The notes: generated by a model from the sequence alone, not told the origin. A stretch of 64,000 bases of DNA from Thauera humireducens (GCF_001051995.2 NZ_CP014646.1:4092001-4156000); one strand, 5' to 3'. Counted from the stretch's first letter, positions 30,502 through 40,851 are shown. Translations and numbers: made by a program.

Positions 30502-31959
30502 CTATTTCCGGCCCAGGCCTCCAAGCAACACCGCAATGGGGCGTTGCGGGCGGCGCAGTGGATCGGGTTTGCCCTGCGCTGCCAGCGTGGGCTGGAGCTC
30601 GGGTGGAGGGGGCGAACCCGTTGCCGCTGTGGGTTCGTAGGGCTTGCTGAAGTCGAAGCCGTCCGCCGCGATGGGCGACTTATGCCGCGAGGGGCGCGTG
30701 CCGACCGGGCCCGGCGCACGCCCGCTGCTGGCGCGCGGCGTACGGGGCGACTCCTCGGCCGGGGTGGAGGCCGGCCGCCGGGAACGCGAGCGGCTGCCCG
30801 CCTCGAAGAACTCCGGCTCGGGGTCGAAGCCGGGCACGACTTCCTGTGGAATCTCGAGCTTGATCAGCTTCTGGATCTCGGCGAGGCGGTGCTTTTCTTC
30901 CGCGCACACGAGCGACACCGCGTTGCCCTGATGGCCGGCCCGGCCGGTACGGCCGATGCGGTGCACATAGTCTTCGGCCGTGTGCGGCAGCTCGAAGTTG
31001 ATCACATACGGCAGTTCGTCGATGTCGATACCGCGTGCCGCCACGTCGGTGGCGACCAGTACGCGCAGCTTGCCGCTCTTGAAAGCCTCGAGTGTTTCGG
31101 TGCGTTGTTGCTGCCCCTTGTCGCCGTGGATGGCGTCGGCGGAGATGCCGTGGCGTTCGAGGAAGTGCGCAAGCCGGCCACAGGCGAGCTTGGTGTCGAC
31201 GAATACCAGCGCCTGGGTGTCGGGCTGGTGGCGCAGGAGATGCGCCAGCAGGTTGCGCTTCATACCTGATGACACCGGATGCACGCGGTGGGTGATCGTC
31301 TCCGACACCATGTTGCGGCGAGCGACCTCGATCAGCTGCGGGTTCTTCAGCATCTGGTCGGCGAGTTTCTTGATCTCGTCGGAGAAGGTGGCCGAGAACA
31401 GCAGGCTCTGGCGATTGGCCGGCAGCAAGGCGAGGATGCGCTTGATGTCGGGAATGAAGCCCATGTCGAGCATGCGGTCGGCTTCGTCGAGCACCAGCAC
31501 TTCGACCTGGGACAGGTTGATCGATTTCTGTTCGACGTGATCCAGCAGGCGGCCCGGTGTGGCGATGACCACCTCGATGCCGCGGCGCAGCTCGGCCTGC
31601 TGGGGCTTGATGTCGACCCCGCCATAGACGCAGATCGAGCGCAGCGGCAGATGCTTGCTGTAGGTCTTGACTGACTCGTAGACCTGCATCGCCAGCTCGC
31701 GCGTGGGCGCGAGGATCAATGCGCGCGTGGCGTGGCGTGCCGGCGAGGTGCTGGTGTTGGCGTGGCGGGCGATGCGGTGCAGCAGCGGCAGGGTGAAACC
31801 GGCCGTCTTGCCCGTGCCCGTCTGGGCGCCGCCCATGACATCGTGGCCGGCAATGACGGTGGGGATGGCCTGGCGCTGGATCGGCGTCGGCTCGGTATAA
31901 CCGGCGTCGGCGACGGCCTTGAGAAGTTCGGGTATGAGGCCGAGATCGGCGAAACTCAT
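30502..31959 (-). CDS. rhlE: DEAD-box RNA helicase RhlE-type
   Basis: A 485-residue ATP-dependent RNA helicase. Motifs in order are Q-motif GYTEPTPIQRQAIP, Walker A AQTGTGKT, PTREL, DEAD in VLDEADRMLDMG, SAT in FSATF, and HRIGRTGRAG. The core is about 370 residues. The C-terminal 110 residues are a basic, Arg/Ser/Pro-rich low-complexity tail of the RhlE type, which binds RNA. The gene starts immediately before a 128-base gap separating it from rlmM. Confidence 0.9.
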   Translation of the reverse strand: MSFADLGLIPELLKAVADAGYTEPTPIQRQAIPTVIAGHDVMGGAQTGTGKTAGFTLPLLHRIARHANTSTSPARHATRALILAPTRELAMQVYESVKTYSKHLPLRSICVYGGVDIKPQQAELRRGIEVVIATPGRLLDHVEQKSINLSQVEVLVLDEADRMLDMGFIPDIKRILALLPANRQSLLFSATFSDEIKKLADQMLKNPQLIEVARRNMVSETITHRVHPVSSGMKRNLLAHLLRHQPDTQALVFVDTKLACGRLAHFLERHGISADAIHGDKGQQQRTETLEAFKSGKLRVLVATDVAARGIDIDELPYVINFELPHTAEDYVHRIGRTGRAGHQGNAVSLVCAEEKHRLAEIQKLIKLEIPQEVVPGFDPEPEFFEAGSRSRSRRPASTPAEESPRTPRASSGRAPGPVGTRPSRHKSPIAADGFDFSKPYEPTAATGSPPPPELQPTLAAQGKPDPLRRPQRPIAVLLGGLGRK

Positions 31960-32087
31960 GGGTGCCTTTGGGGTGGACGCGGTCGACAGCCGACCGCCGG
32001 ATTGCGGAAACCCGGATTATACACAGCACACAAAACCGTTACGGGACAGGGGCTTCGCACATGCCAGCGCTCCCTTCCCCTGTGCGC

Positions 32088-33182
32088 TCAGCGTTTGAGC
32101 GTGAGGAAGGCCGTGACCTCCTCGCGGTCGTGGTACAGGTGCTTGATCCGCAGGTCGAAGGGGCCGACGCTGTTGAGCCGCTTGCGGATCAGCTCGCGGC
32201 ATTGCTCCACCGCCTCGAGCCGCCGCTTCATCGGCAGCTTGAGGTTGAAGACGGTGTAGCGGCAACGTCCGGTGGCGATCCACTCGGCCATCAGGGAGGC
32301 GATGCGCGAGGGCTGTTCGACCATGTCGCACACCATCCAGTCCACCGCGCGCTGAGGGCGCCAGGTGAAGCCGTCGGCCTTCAGGTGCTCCACCATCTCG
32401 GTCGCCATCACGCTGTCGCGCAGCGGACCGTTGTCGATGGCAGTGACGCGCAGGCCGCGATGCACCAGCTGCCAGGTCCAGCCGCCCGGGGCCGCGCCCA
32501 GGTCGACCGCGCGCTGGCCGGCGCGCAGGATGCTCTCGCGCTCGTTGTCATCGAGCAGGGTCATGAAGGCCTCGGCGAGCTTCATCGTCGAGCGGCTGGG
32601 GGCGTTCGAGGGCATGCGCAGGCGCGGGATGCCCATCGGCCACGGCGCGCACTGGTCGCTCTGTCCGGCGGCCAGCCAGGCCGTGGTGGCGTCGGTGAAC
32701 AGCACGTGCAGCACGGGCAGGCCGGTGCGGCTGCTGCGCAGGCAGCCGGCCTTCTCGAGTGCCTTGGTCAGGGGTTCGGTAAAGCGCTTGCAGAAACCGG
32801 AACGCTGCTTGGCTTCATCGGTGTCCGGGGTTTCGAGCACCACGCTGCAGAAGCGTTGTCCCGAGGCCTTTACGGCTTCGACGATGGGGGTGGCGCGATC
32901 GCGCTCGGGCAACTCCTCGACGCGTGCGAACCACGGCAGCAGCTGGCGGGCGAAGCAGGGGCGGCGCCAGTCCGTGGCGTTGCCGAAGCTGCCCAGCGGC
33001 GTGGGTTCGAAGGTCTCGAAGACGACGTAGCCGGTATCGGGCTGGGCGCGCACGTAGCCGATCAGGCCGGCTTCGGCTGCGAGGTCGTCGAGCTCTCCGG
33101 CCAGTTCCTTCTCGAAGCCGGCGCGGCAATAGCCGATCAGGCCCGAGCTCAGCAGGCCGGCGGCGGGGGTGTGTTGATTCAT
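32088..33182 (-). CDS. rlmM: 23S rRNA 2'-O-ribose methyltransferase RlmM
   Basis: A 364-residue enzyme that methylates C2498 of 23S rRNA. The N-terminal THUMP-like domain begins GLIGYCRAGFEKELAGELDD, and the Rossmann core holds RAVDLGAAPGGWTWQLV (SAM site) and DWMVCDMVEQP. The C-terminal NLKLPMKRRLEAVEQC is family-specific. Length matches the family (about 360). Confidence 0.92.
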   Translation of the reverse strand: MNQHTPAAGLLSSGLIGYCRAGFEKELAGELDDLAAEAGLIGYVRAQPDTGYVVFETFEPTPLGSFGNATDWRRPCFARQLLPWFARVEELPERDRATPIVEAVKASGQRFCSVVLETPDTDEAKQRSGFCKRFTEPLTKALEKAGCLRSSRTGLPVLHVLFTDATTAWLAAGQSDQCAPWPMGIPRLRMPSNAPSRSTMKLAEAFMTLLDDNERESILRAGQRAVDLGAAPGGWTWQLVHRGLRVTAIDNGPLRDSVMATEMVEHLKADGFTWRPQRAVDWMVCDMVEQPSRIASLMAEWIATGRCRYTVFNLKLPMKRRLEAVEQCRELIRKRLNSVGPFDLRIKHLYHDREEVTAFLTLKR

Positions 33183-33287
33183 CGGGATGGGGCGCGTGGG
33201 CGCGATAGGATGGCGGGGCCCGGTTCGACGGGCGAGGCTGCCGATGATAAGCCGCCGCGACCGCGCAGGCGAGCGCGGATGTGTTCG

Positions 33288-33668
33288 TCAGCGTGTCGCG
33301 GGCTTGGGTGTGTCGTTGGCCGCCGTGCCGTTCGTCGGTGCGGGCGCAGTCCTGGCTTCGCTCGGGACGAGCTTGGACGGCACGATGTCGAGCTTGTGTT
33401 CCATCATGTAGTCGTTCATGTCGCGCCATCCGGCGAAGACCGCGGCCTTGTCGGCTGCGGTGTTGAGGGTGTAGCAATCTTCGAGCGAGCGTCCCGAGTG
33501 GCGGCATGCGCCGCCGATGGCGCGCCCTTCGGCCTCCTTCGCCGCAGCTTCGCGCGCGGGGTTCGGGAGTTCGAGCAGGTCGGCGAGCATGTCGCAGCCG
33601 CCCAGCGCGGGCAGCAGGGCAATGAGGACGATCGCGTGCAGCAACGGCAGGAAGGGCGTGGGGCGCAT
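33288..33668 (-). CDS. Predicted small lipoprotein
   Basis: A 126-residue protein with a lipoprotein signal (MRPTPFLPLLHAIVLIALL then the lipobox LPALGGC). The mature part is acidic, with two further Cys (GGACRHSG and EDCYTL) and the segment AGWRDMNDYMMEHKLDIVPS. The C-terminal tail is Thr/Pro/Ala-rich. The ATG at 33668 begins just before the signal; longer in-frame starts make no signal peptide. The family is not recognised. Confidence 0.7.
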   Translation of the reverse strand: MRPTPFLPLLHAIVLIALLPALGGCDMLADLLELPNPAREAAAKEAEGRAIGGACRHSGRSLEDCYTLNTAADKAAVFAGWRDMNDYMMEHKLDIVPSKLVPSEARTAPAPTNGTAANDTPKPATR

Positions 33669-33806
33669 GGGGTCGGACCGGATGAGGGCTTGAGGGGTAT
33701 AACGGCAGGGCCGCGGGGATCTTGAAGAGGCGTCCGGCGCGGCGGCGTCGCGGCGCAATCGTCACGGATGTTACAACTGAGACCTCTCAAGGCAAGGCGC
33801 CCGCAC

Positions 33807-33812
33807 TATAAT
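33807..33812 (+). promoter_or_regulatory. Candidate -10 element of the binding-protein gene
   Basis: A consensus TATAAT lies 55 bases upstream of the solute-binding-protein ATG. No good -35 box is found 16-18 bases upstream, so an activator may be needed. Confidence 0.3.
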
Positions 33813-33866
33813 CCGCGCGTCCGATTATGGGCGCCTGCCCGACCTCTCTTATCAAGCGGCATCTCC

Positions 33867-35129
33867 ATGAATATTCAGCGTTTCAAGACGGTCGTTGCAT
33901 CCCTCGCTGCCATCGCGACGGGCTGCGCTCTGGCGCCTGTCGTACAGGCGAGCGCCGAGCAGCAGATCCAGCTCTACCATCGTTTGCCCGAATCGAAGGC
34001 CACTGCGGTGAAGGAGCTCGTCGAGCGCTTCAATGCGCAGGCGAAGGGGGTCAAGGTCGTCCTGTCCGATGCGGATTGGCGCAGTGGTTCGCCCCATCTG
34101 CTGATCCTCGAGGGCGAGGACGAGGAGAGCTTCGTTGCCGGCAAGCCGCGCTACAAGCCCCTGCATGCGCTGATGAAGGAAGCCAAGGTGCCGCTGCAGA
34201 CCTTGCGTCCGCCGGCGATGATGACGCGCACGCCCGTCGATGCGAAGGGGCAGTTGCTCGCGCTGCCGGTGGGCCTGTCGACGCCGGTGCTGTTCCTCAA
34301 CCGCGATGCGCTGCGCAAGGCGGGCGTCAATCCCGATACCGCGCCGGTCGCGACCTGGTTCGAGCTCCAGGAAACGCTCGGCCGACTCGCCGACTCTGGC
34401 CATAGCTGCCCCTATACCGTGGCAGAACCGGGGCGCGTCATGGTCGAGAACCTCAGTGCGTGGCATAACGAGCCGGTGGCTGCGGCGCGGGGCAAGACCG
34501 TTGCGCCGTCGTTCAACGGTATGTTCCAGGTCAAGCACGTGGCGATGATGGCGAGCTGGGCGCGGGCGCGTTACCTGCACGTGTTCGACCATCGCAGCGA
34601 GGCCGAGCGACGCTTTGCAGCCGGTGATTGCGCGGTCATCGCAGCGCCGTCCGAAAGCTGGGTCGATTTCCGTCGCTCGGGCAAGATCGATATCGCGGTC
34701 TCGCGCCTGCCTTACCACGAGGATTTCCCGGGGGCGCCGCAGAATACCGTGGCCGACGGTCCGGCGCTGTGGGCGGCCGCCGGCAAGAAGCCCGACGAGT
34801 ACAAGGCGGTCGCACGTTTCATCGCCTTCTGGCTGCAACCCGAGAACCAGGTGGCCTGGCAGCGCGAGACCGGCTATCTGCCCCTGAACCGGGCCGGCAT
34901 CCTGGCGTCGCGCAGCGAACTGCTCGGCGATGACCTCGATAACGTCCGCGTCGCGGTCGAGCAGCTCACGAACAAGCCCGCGACGGCCGACTCGGGCGCC
35001 CAGCCCGTGGTCGAGCGCGAACGCGTGCGTCGCATTCTCGACGAGGAACTCGCGGGCGTCTGGGCCGACAGCAAGGCCGCCAAGGAGGCTCTGGACAACG
35101 CGGTGGCGCGCGCTTCGATCGGCAACTGA
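33867..35129 (+). CDS. UgpB-like extracellular solute-binding protein (orphan)
   Basis: A 420-residue periplasmic binding protein with a signal peptide (MNIQRFKTVVASLAAIATG, cleavage near VQA-SAE). It resembles UgpB (sn-glycerol-3-phosphate): YHRLPESKATAVKELVERFN at the N terminus, KAGVNPDTAPVATWFELQ, RRFAAGDCAVIAAPSESW and the QPENQVAWQRETGYLPLN segment. No ABC permease or ATPase is next to it; ispB follows. It may feed a transporter encoded elsewhere, or have become a sensor. Substrate is inferred only from family similarity. Confidence 0.78.
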   Translation: MNIQRFKTVVASLAAIATGCALAPVVQASAEQQIQLYHRLPESKATAVKELVERFNAQAKGVKVVLSDADWRSGSPHLLILEGEDEESFVAGKPRYKPLHALMKEAKVPLQTLRPPAMMTRTPVDAKGQLLALPVGLSTPVLFLNRDALRKAGVNPDTAPVATWFELQETLGRLADSGHSCPYTVAEPGRVMVENLSAWHNEPVAAARGKTVAPSFNGMFQVKHVAMMASWARARYLHVFDHRSEAERRFAAGDCAVIAAPSESWVDFRRSGKIDIAVSRLPYHEDFPGAPQNTVADGPALWAAAGKKPDEYKAVARFIAFWLQPENQVAWQRETGYLPLNRAGILASRSELLGDDLDNVRVAVEQLTNKPATADSGAQPVVERERVRRILDEELAGVWADSKAAKEALDNAVARASIGN

Positions 35130-35201
35130 TTCTCAGGGAGAGCGGGTGCGGCTTGACGGCGGTCGACGCCGGCGCCTACCATCCGCTCTTTTTCCGCCAG
35201 C

Positions 35202-36179
35202 GTGTCCGCCTTGTCCGTCAAGCAGCTTTTCGCGCCGATCGCCGCCGACATGCAGGCGGTGGATGCGGTCATTCGTAACTGCCTCCACTCCGACGTCGTG
35301 CTGATCCGTCAGGTGGCGGAGTACATCATCCACAGCGGCGGCAAACGCCTGCGTCCCGCGCTCGTGCTGTTCACGGCGGGGGCCATGGGCTACAAGGGCA
35401 CGCAGCATCATGAGCTTGCCGCCGTGGTGGAGTTGATCCACACGGCGACGCTGCTGCACGACGACGTCGTCGACGAATCCGACCTGCGTCGCGGCAACAA
35501 GACCGCCAACGCCATGTTCGGCAACGCCGCATCGGTGCTGGTGGGCGACTTCCTCTACACGCGTGCGTTCCAGATGATGGTCGACGTGGACAGCATGCAC
35601 GTGATGCGCGTGCTGGCCGATGCGACCAACGTGATTGCCGAAGGCGAAGTGCTGCAATTGCTCAACTGCCACAACGCCGACGTGGTCATCGACGACTACC
35701 TGCGCGTGATTCGCTACAAGACGGCCAAGCTGTTCGAGGCCGCCTCGCGCCTTGGCGGTATCCTGGGTGGTGCGGATGAAGCGCTCGAGGCGCGCCTTGC
35801 CGCGTTCGGCATGCACCTCGGCACGGCGTTCCAGCTCATCGACGACGTGCTCGACTACTCTGCCGAGGAGGCCGACACGGGAAAGCATCTGGGTGACGAT
35901 CTCGCCGAAGGCAAGCCCACACTGCCCCTGATCCACGTCATGCAGCACGGTACGCCCGAGCAGGCCGCACTGGTGCGTGGCGCCATCGAGAATGGCGGTC
36001 GTGACGATTTCGCCGCGGTGCTGGCCGCGATCCAGGCCACGGGGGCGCTCGACGAAGCGCGTCGTTACGCCCAGGCGGAAGTGAAACTCGCGATCGACGC
36101 GATTTCGATTCTTCCCCCTTCCATTTTCAAGGATGCGCTGCTACAATTATCGGACTTTGCAGTTGCGCGGAATCACTGA
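35202..36179 (+). CDS. ispB: Octaprenyl/polyprenyl diphosphate synthase
   Basis: A 325-residue trans-prenyltransferase that makes the isoprenoid side chain of ubiquinone. The first Asp-rich motif is LLHDDVVDESDLRRG and the second LIDDVLDYSAEEADTG, with GGKRLRPALV and GEVLQLL between or before them. The start is a GTG at 35202 (an in-frame TTG at 35211 is the alternative). The promoter of the following tRNA gene overlaps its 3' end. Confidence 0.92.
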   Translation: MSALSVKQLFAPIAADMQAVDAVIRNCLHSDVVLIRQVAEYIIHSGGKRLRPALVLFTAGAMGYKGTQHHELAAVVELIHTATLLHDDVVDESDLRRGNKTANAMFGNAASVLVGDFLYTRAFQMMVDVDSMHVMRVLADATNVIAEGEVLQLLNCHNADVVIDDYLRVIRYKTAKLFEAASRLGGILGGADEALEARLAAFGMHLGTAFQLIDDVLDYSAEEADTGKHLGDDLAEGKPTLPLIHVMQHGTPEQAALVRGAIENGGRDDFAAVLAAIQATGALDEARRYAQAEVKLAIDAISILPPSIFKDALLQLSDFAVARNH

Positions 36180-36185
36180 TATATT
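36157..36185 (+). promoter_or_regulatory. Promoter of the tRNA-Pro gene
   Basis: TTGCAG (36157) and TATATT (36180) are exactly 17 bases apart, 30 bases before the tRNA. The -35 box lies inside the end of ispB. Confidence 0.5.
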
Positions 36186-36214
36186 AGTGGGCTTCGCGAA
36201 GAAGTAAAAAGCGT

Positions 36215-36291
36215 CGGGGAATAGCTCAGCCTGGTAGAGCACTGCGTTCGGGACGCAGGGGCCGGAGGTTCGAATCCTCTTTCCCCGACCA
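36215..36291 (+). tRNA. tRNA-Pro (anticodon CGG)
   Basis: A 77-base cloverleaf. The acceptor CGGGGAA pairs with TTCCCCG, the anticodon stem CTGCG with CGCAG, and the loop TTCGGGA gives anticodon CGG (36249-36251). The T-loop reads GGTTCGAATCC and the 3' CCA (36289-36291) is encoded. It reads CCG codons, common in this GC-rich genome. Confidence 0.96.
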
Positions 36292-36306
36292 CCAATTCCC
36301 GTCAAG

Positions 36307-36330
36307 AAACCGCCCTCGTGGCGGTTTTTT
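36307..36330 (+). terminator. Rho-independent terminator after tRNA-Pro
   Basis: AAACCGCC (36307-36314) pairs with GGCGGTTT (36320-36327) across a CTCGT loop, then runs into T. It ends the tRNA transcript 16 bases after CCA. Confidence 0.85.
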
Positions 36331-36375
36331 GTTTTCCGCGCCCTGTTCTCCGTGGGGGCGTGTAGCCAGGCGGCG

Positions 36376-37470
36376 ATGCGCAAGATCATCCACTGCGATT
36401 GCGATTGCTTCTACGCCTCGATCGAGATGCGCGACGATCCCTCGCTGGTCGGGCGGCCGATTGCGGTCGGCGGGCGTGCCGAAACGCGCGGCGTGATCGC
36501 AACCTGCAACTACGAGGCGCGTGCCTTCGGCGTGCATTCTGCGATGTCTACCGCGCGTGCGCTGCAGTTGTGTCCGCAGCTGGTGCTGCTGCCGCCTGAC
36601 TTCGAGCGCTACCGTGCGGCGTCGCGTACGATCCTCGACATCTATCGCGACTACACGCCGCTGGTCGAACCGCTGTCGCTGGACGAAGCCTACCTGGACG
36701 TAACGGGCATCGATCGCTGCCGGGGATCGGCCACCCTGATGGCGCAGGAGATCCGGGCGCGCATCCAGGCCGAGGTGGGTATCACGGCGTCGGCCGGCAT
36801 TGCCCCCAGCAAGTTCGTCGCCAAGGTGGCCAGCGACTGGCACAAGCCCAACGGGCAATTCGTCGTACGCCCGGAGGAGGTCGACGCCTTCGTTGCCGCG
36901 CTGCCGGTGAAGAAGATCTTTGGCGTCGGCAAGGTCACCGCAGCCAAGCTTCGTCGCAGGGGCGTGGAGACTTGTGCCGACCTGCGGGCATGGAGCCTGG
37001 CGGAATTGACGCAGGCATTCGGCAGCTTTGGCGCGAGCCTGTACCGTCTGTGCCGCGGCATCGATGACCGGCCGGTGAAGCCGGACCGCATCCGCAAGTC
37101 ACTGTCCGTCGAAACCACCTACGCGAGCGACCTGGCCGATCTTGCGGCCTGCCAGGCGGCGCTGCCGGCCCTGATCGCCGAGTTTCGCGTCCGGTTCGAG
37201 CGGGCACGCGAGACGCGGCCGGTGCACAAGGCCGTCGTCAAGGTCAAGTTCGCCGATTTCACTCAGACGACGGCAGAGTGTGTCGCTGCAATGCCCGATG
37301 ATGCGGTGTGGGGCGCACTGCTCGACGAGGCGCACGCACGCCGGGGCCGGCCCGTGCGGCTGCTCGGGGTGGGTGTGCGCTTCGTCGAGGATGAGGACGG
37401 CGTGGGCGGGCAGGAGGCGCAGATGCCGCTGTTCGATGCCCTGCCGGACGAGGCGTGCGGCGGACCGTAG
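36376..37470 (+). CDS. dinB: DNA polymerase IV (DinB)
   Basis: A 364-residue Y-family translesion polymerase. The catalytic Asp is in HCDCDCFYASIEM at the start, and the Asp-Glu pair in EPLSLDEAYLDVTG; helix-hairpin-helix and little-finger domains follow (VKKIFGVGKVTAAKL, SVETTYASDL). The C terminus lacks a clear beta-clamp QxxLxLF motif but has QMPLFDAL, which fits one. No LexA box was recognised before it. ATG 36376 matches the family start. Confidence 0.93.
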   Translation: MRKIIHCDCDCFYASIEMRDDPSLVGRPIAVGGRAETRGVIATCNYEARAFGVHSAMSTARALQLCPQLVLLPPDFERYRAASRTILDIYRDYTPLVEPLSLDEAYLDVTGIDRCRGSATLMAQEIRARIQAEVGITASAGIAPSKFVAKVASDWHKPNGQFVVRPEEVDAFVAALPVKKIFGVGKVTAAKLRRRGVETCADLRAWSLAELTQAFGSFGASLYRLCRGIDDRPVKPDRIRKSLSVETTYASDLADLAACQAALPALIAEFRVRFERARETRPVHKAVVKVKFADFTQTTAECVAAMPDDAVWGALLDEAHARRGRPVRLLGVGVRFVEDEDGVGGQEAQMPLFDALPDEACGGP

Positions 37471-37501
37471 CGCTGCCCGGGCTGGTCAGCTCAGGCCGTC
37501 T

Positions 37502-38053
37502 TCAGGCGTTCTTGCGCTTCTGCCACAGCACGTCGCCACGGCCGCCGGCGCGGTTGAGCACGCGGCCAAGCACGAACAGCAGGTCGGACAGCCGGTTCAG
37601 GTACTGACGCGGGGCATCGTTGACCGCCTCTTCCAGTGCCAGTGCCACCAGCGCGCGCTCGGCGCGGCGGCACACGGTGCGGGCGTGATGGGCATAGGCT
37701 GCGGCGCGGGTGCCGCCGGGCAGGATGAAATCCTTCAGCGGCTCGAGGTCTTCGTTGAAGCGATCGAGTTCGTTCTCGAGGTGGGTCACCTGCTTCTCGG
37801 TGATCATGCTCATACCCGGGATGCAGACTTCGCCGCCGAGGTCGAACAGGTCGTGCTGCACGTCGGTGAGCAGCGTGCGCACGTCCTCGGGCAAGTCCTC
37901 GCACAGCAGCAGGCCGACGATGGCGTTGGTCTCGTCGACCTCGCCCAGTGCGTGGATGCGCAGGCTGTTCTTGGAGACGCGCTTGCCGTCGCCCAGGCCG
38001 GTGGTGCCGGCGTCGCCGGTGCGGGTGTAGATCTTCGAGAGGCGATTACCCAT
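37502..38053 (-). CDS. PduO-type cob(I)alamin adenosyltransferase
   Basis: A 183-residue enzyme that makes adenosylcobalamin from cob(I)alamin and ATP. Signatures are KIYTRTGDAGTTGLGDGKRV at the N terminus, HALGEVDETNAIVG, and RTVCRRAERALVAL with NRLSDLLFVLGRVLNR at the end. It is convergent with dinB with a 31-base gap and divergent from alaS. No other cobalamin gene or cobalamin riboswitch is seen here. Confidence 0.9.
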   Translation of the reverse strand: MGNRLSKIYTRTGDAGTTGLGDGKRVSKNSLRIHALGEVDETNAIVGLLLCEDLPEDVRTLLTDVQHDLFDLGGEVCIPGMSMITEKQVTHLENELDRFNEDLEPLKDFILPGGTRAAAYAHHARTVCRRAERALVALALEEAVNDAPRQYLNRLSDLLFVLGRVLNRAGGRGDVLWQKRKNA

Positions 38054-38208
38054 GGTGTGCTCGTGTCCCGTTCGTAGGTTGACGTGAACGGCAATTATAG
38101 GCGAAGCCCGTCGTGGCGCGGGGCGGCAAATGACGCGCTTAAGCTCATGATAAACTTGCGCATTCGCCTGCAGCGCGGGCCAATCGTCCAGAAAACACGC
38201 AAACTTCC

Positions 38209-40830
38209 ATGAAATCCGCCGAAATCCGCGACGCCTTCCTCAAGTTCTTCGAGTCCAAGGGTCACCAGATCGTTGCCTCCAGCTCGCTGGTGCCGCACGA
38301 GGACCCCACGCTGCTGTTCACCAACGCCGGGATGAACCAGTTCAAGGACGTGTTCCTCGGCTTCGACAAGCGTGCCTACACGCGTGCCACCACCTCGCAG
38401 AAGTGCGTGCGCGCCGGTGGCAAGCACAACGATCTCGAGAACGTCGGCTACACCGCGCGGCATCACACCTTCTTCGAGATGCTGGGCAACTTCAGTTTCG
38501 GTGACTACTTCAAGCGCGACGCGATCTCGTACGCCTGGGAACTGCTCACCGAAGTCTTCAAGCTGCCCAAGGAAAAGTTGTGGGTCACGGTGTATGCCGA
38601 GGATGACGAGGCCTACGACATCTGGACCAAGGAAGTCGGCGTGCCGGCGAAGCGCGTGATCCGCATCGGCGACAACAAGGGCGCGCGCTACGCCTCGGAC
38701 AACTTCTGGATGATGGGCGACACCGGTCCCTGCGGTCCGTGCACCGAGATCTTCTACGACCACGGTGAGCACATCTGGGGCGGTCCCCCCGGATCGCCCG
38801 AGGAAGACGGCGACCGCTACATCGAGATCTGGAACAACGTGTTCATGCAGTTCAACCGCGACGAGCAGGGCGTGATGCATCCGCTGCCCAAGCCCTCGGT
38901 GGACACCGGCATGGGGCTGGAGCGCATCTCGGCGGTGTTGCAGGGCGTGCACGCCAACTACGAGATCGACCTGTTCCAGGCGCTGATCAAGGCGGCCGCG
39001 CGCGAGACCTCCGGTGCCGACATGGACTCTCCGTCGCTGAAGGTGCTGGCCGACCACATCCGTGCCTGTTCCTTCCTGATCGCCGACGGCGTGATCCCGG
39101 GCAACGAGGGCCGCGGCTACGTGCTGCGCCGCATCATCCGCCGCGCCATCCGCCACGGCTACAAGCTCGGCGCGCGTGCAGCCTTCTTCCACAAGATGGT
39201 GCCGGACCTCGTGGCCGAGATGGGCAGCGCCTATCCCGAGCTGAAGGATGGCGAGCGCCGCATCATGGACGTGCTGCGCCAGGAGGAAGAGCGCTTCTTC
39301 GCCACCATCGAGAACGGCATGGCGATCGTCGAGGCCGAGCTCGCTGCGATGGAAACGGCCGGCAAGAGGGTCTTCGACGGCGATACCGCCTTCAAGCTGC
39401 ACGACACCTACGGGTTCCCGCTCGACCTCACCGCCGACATCTGTCGCGAGCGCGAGGTGACGGTGGATGCCGCGGCCTTCGATGCGGCGATGGCGCGCCA
39501 GAAGGAGCAGGCGCGTGCCGCCGGCAAGTTCAAGATGGCGGCCAACCTCGAGTACGAAGGCCCGGAGACCACCTTCCACGGTTACACGCTGCTGGAGGAG
39601 AAGGGCAACATCCTCGCGCTGTACAAGGACGGTGCGGCGGTCAACGAACTGCTCGAGGGCGAGATGGGCGTGGTCGTGCTCGACCACACGCCGTTCTATG
39701 CCGAGTCCGGCGGCCAGGTCGGCGACCGCGGCGAGCTGCGTGGCGCGGCCGGCATCTTCGGCGTGGAGGACACACAGAAGATCCAGGCCGCGGTCTTCGG
39801 CCACCACGGCGTGGTGCGCACCGGCAAGCTGGCCGTTGGCCAGGGCGTGCTCGCCCGGGTCGATGTCGCCGCCCGTGCCGCCACCGCGCGCAACCACTCG
39901 GTCACCCACCTCATGCACAAGGCCCTGCGCGAGGTGCTCGGCGCCCATGTGCAGCAGAAGGGCTCGCTGGTCGATCCGGACAAGACCCGCTTCGACTTCG
40001 CGCACCCCGCGCCGATGACGGCCGAGGAGATCCGCGAGGTCGAGGAGATCGTCAACCGCGAGATCCTCGCCAACTCGGCGACGCAGGCCGAGGTCATGGC
40101 GCTGGAGGCGGCGCAGAAGTCCGGCGCGATGATGCTGTTTGGCGAGAAGTACGCCGACGAGGTGCGCGTGCTGTCGATCGGTACGTCGAAGGAACTGTGC
40201 GGCGGCACCCACGTCTCCCGCACCGGCGACATCGGTCTGTTCAAGATCATCGGCGAGGGCGGTGTCGCTGCCGGCATTCGCCGCGTCGAGGCGATCACCG
40301 GCGAAAACGCCCTGCGCTACGCCCAGGAGCAGGAGCGCCGCGTGCAGGGGATGTCGGCGCTGCTCAAGGTCCAGCCCGACGAGGTCGCCGAGCGCGTCGC
40401 CGGCATTCTCGACAACGTGCGCGCGCTGGAGAAGGAACTCGCCCGCCTCAAGGCCAAGCTTGCTGCCAGCCAGGGCGACGAACTGGTGAGCCAGGCGGTG
40501 GAGGTCGGCGGGATCAAGGTGCTCGCTGCGGTGCTCGAAGGCGCCGACGTGCCGACCCTGCGCGATACCATGGACAAGCTCAAGGACAAGCTCAAGTCCG
40601 CCGCGATCGTGCTGGCGAGCGTGCGCGAAGGCAAGGTCAGCCTGATCGCCGGCGTCACCGCCGACCAGACGGCCAAGGTCAAGGCGGGTGAGCTGGTCAA
40701 CTTCGTCGCCCTCCAGGTCGGCGGCAAGGGCGGCGGTCGGCCGGACATGGCGCAGGCGGGCGGTACCCAGCCCGAGAACCTGCCGGCAGCGCTGGAGGCG
40801 GTGCAGGGCTGGGTCGCTGCGAAGCTCTGA
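38209..40830 (+). CDS. alaS: Alanyl-tRNA synthetase
   Basis: An 873-residue class II synthetase. The aminoacylation domain begins [20 protein letters not shown]; the editing domain has the zinc-binding [11 protein letters not shown] and [13 protein letters not shown]. The C-terminal C-Ala region, from about 710, is Lys/Ala-rich and ends [17 protein letters not shown]. Length fits the family (about 875). It is monocistronic with a terminator 22 bases after the stop. Confidence 0.97.
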   Translation: MKSAEIRDAFLKFFESKGHQIVASSSLVPHEDPTLLFTNAGMNQFKDVFLGFDKRAYTRATTSQKCVRAGGKHNDLENVGYTARHHTFFEMLGNFSFGDYFKRDAISYAWELLTEVFKLPKEKLWVTVYAEDDEAYDIWTKEVGVPAKRVIRIGDNKGARYASDNFWMMGDTGPCGPCTEIFYDHGEHIWGGPPGSPEEDGDRYIEIWNNVFMQFNRDEQGVMHPLPKPSVDTGMGLERISAVLQGVHANYEIDLFQALIKAAARETSGADMDSPSLKVLADHIRACSFLIADGVIPGNEGRGYVLRRIIRRAIRHGYKLGARAAFFHKMVPDLVAEMGSAYPELKDGERRIMDVLRQEEERFFATIENGMAIVEAELAAMETAGKRVFDGDTAFKLHDTYGFPLDLTADICREREVTVDAAAFDAAMARQKEQARAAGKFKMAANLEYEGPETTFHGYTLLEEKGNILALYKDGAAVNELLEGEMGVVVLDHTPFYAESGGQVGDRGELRGAAGIFGVEDTQKIQAAVFGHHGVVRTGKLAVGQGVLARVDVAARAATARNHSVTHLMHKALREVLGAHVQQKGSLVDPDKTRFDFAHPAPMTAEEIREVEEIVNREILANSATQAEVMALEAAQKSGAMMLFGEKYADEVRVLSIGTSKELCGGTHVSRTGDIGLFKIIGEGGVAAGIRRVEAITGENALRYAQEQERRVQGMSALLKVQPDEVAERVAGILDNVRALEKELARLKAKLAASQGDELVSQAVEVGGIKVLAAVLEGADVPTLRDTMDKLKDKLKSAAIVLASVREGKVSLIAGVTADQTAKVKAGELVNFVALQVGGKGGGRPDMAQAGGTQPENLPAALEAVQGWVAAKL

Positions 40831-40851
40831 TCCGGCGATCTCGCTTGAAGC

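Noticed and set aside
38095..40212. Long minus-strand open frame opposite alaS
   Set aside because: alaS is complete and conserved on the plus strand; the opposite frame is a codon-bias artefact.
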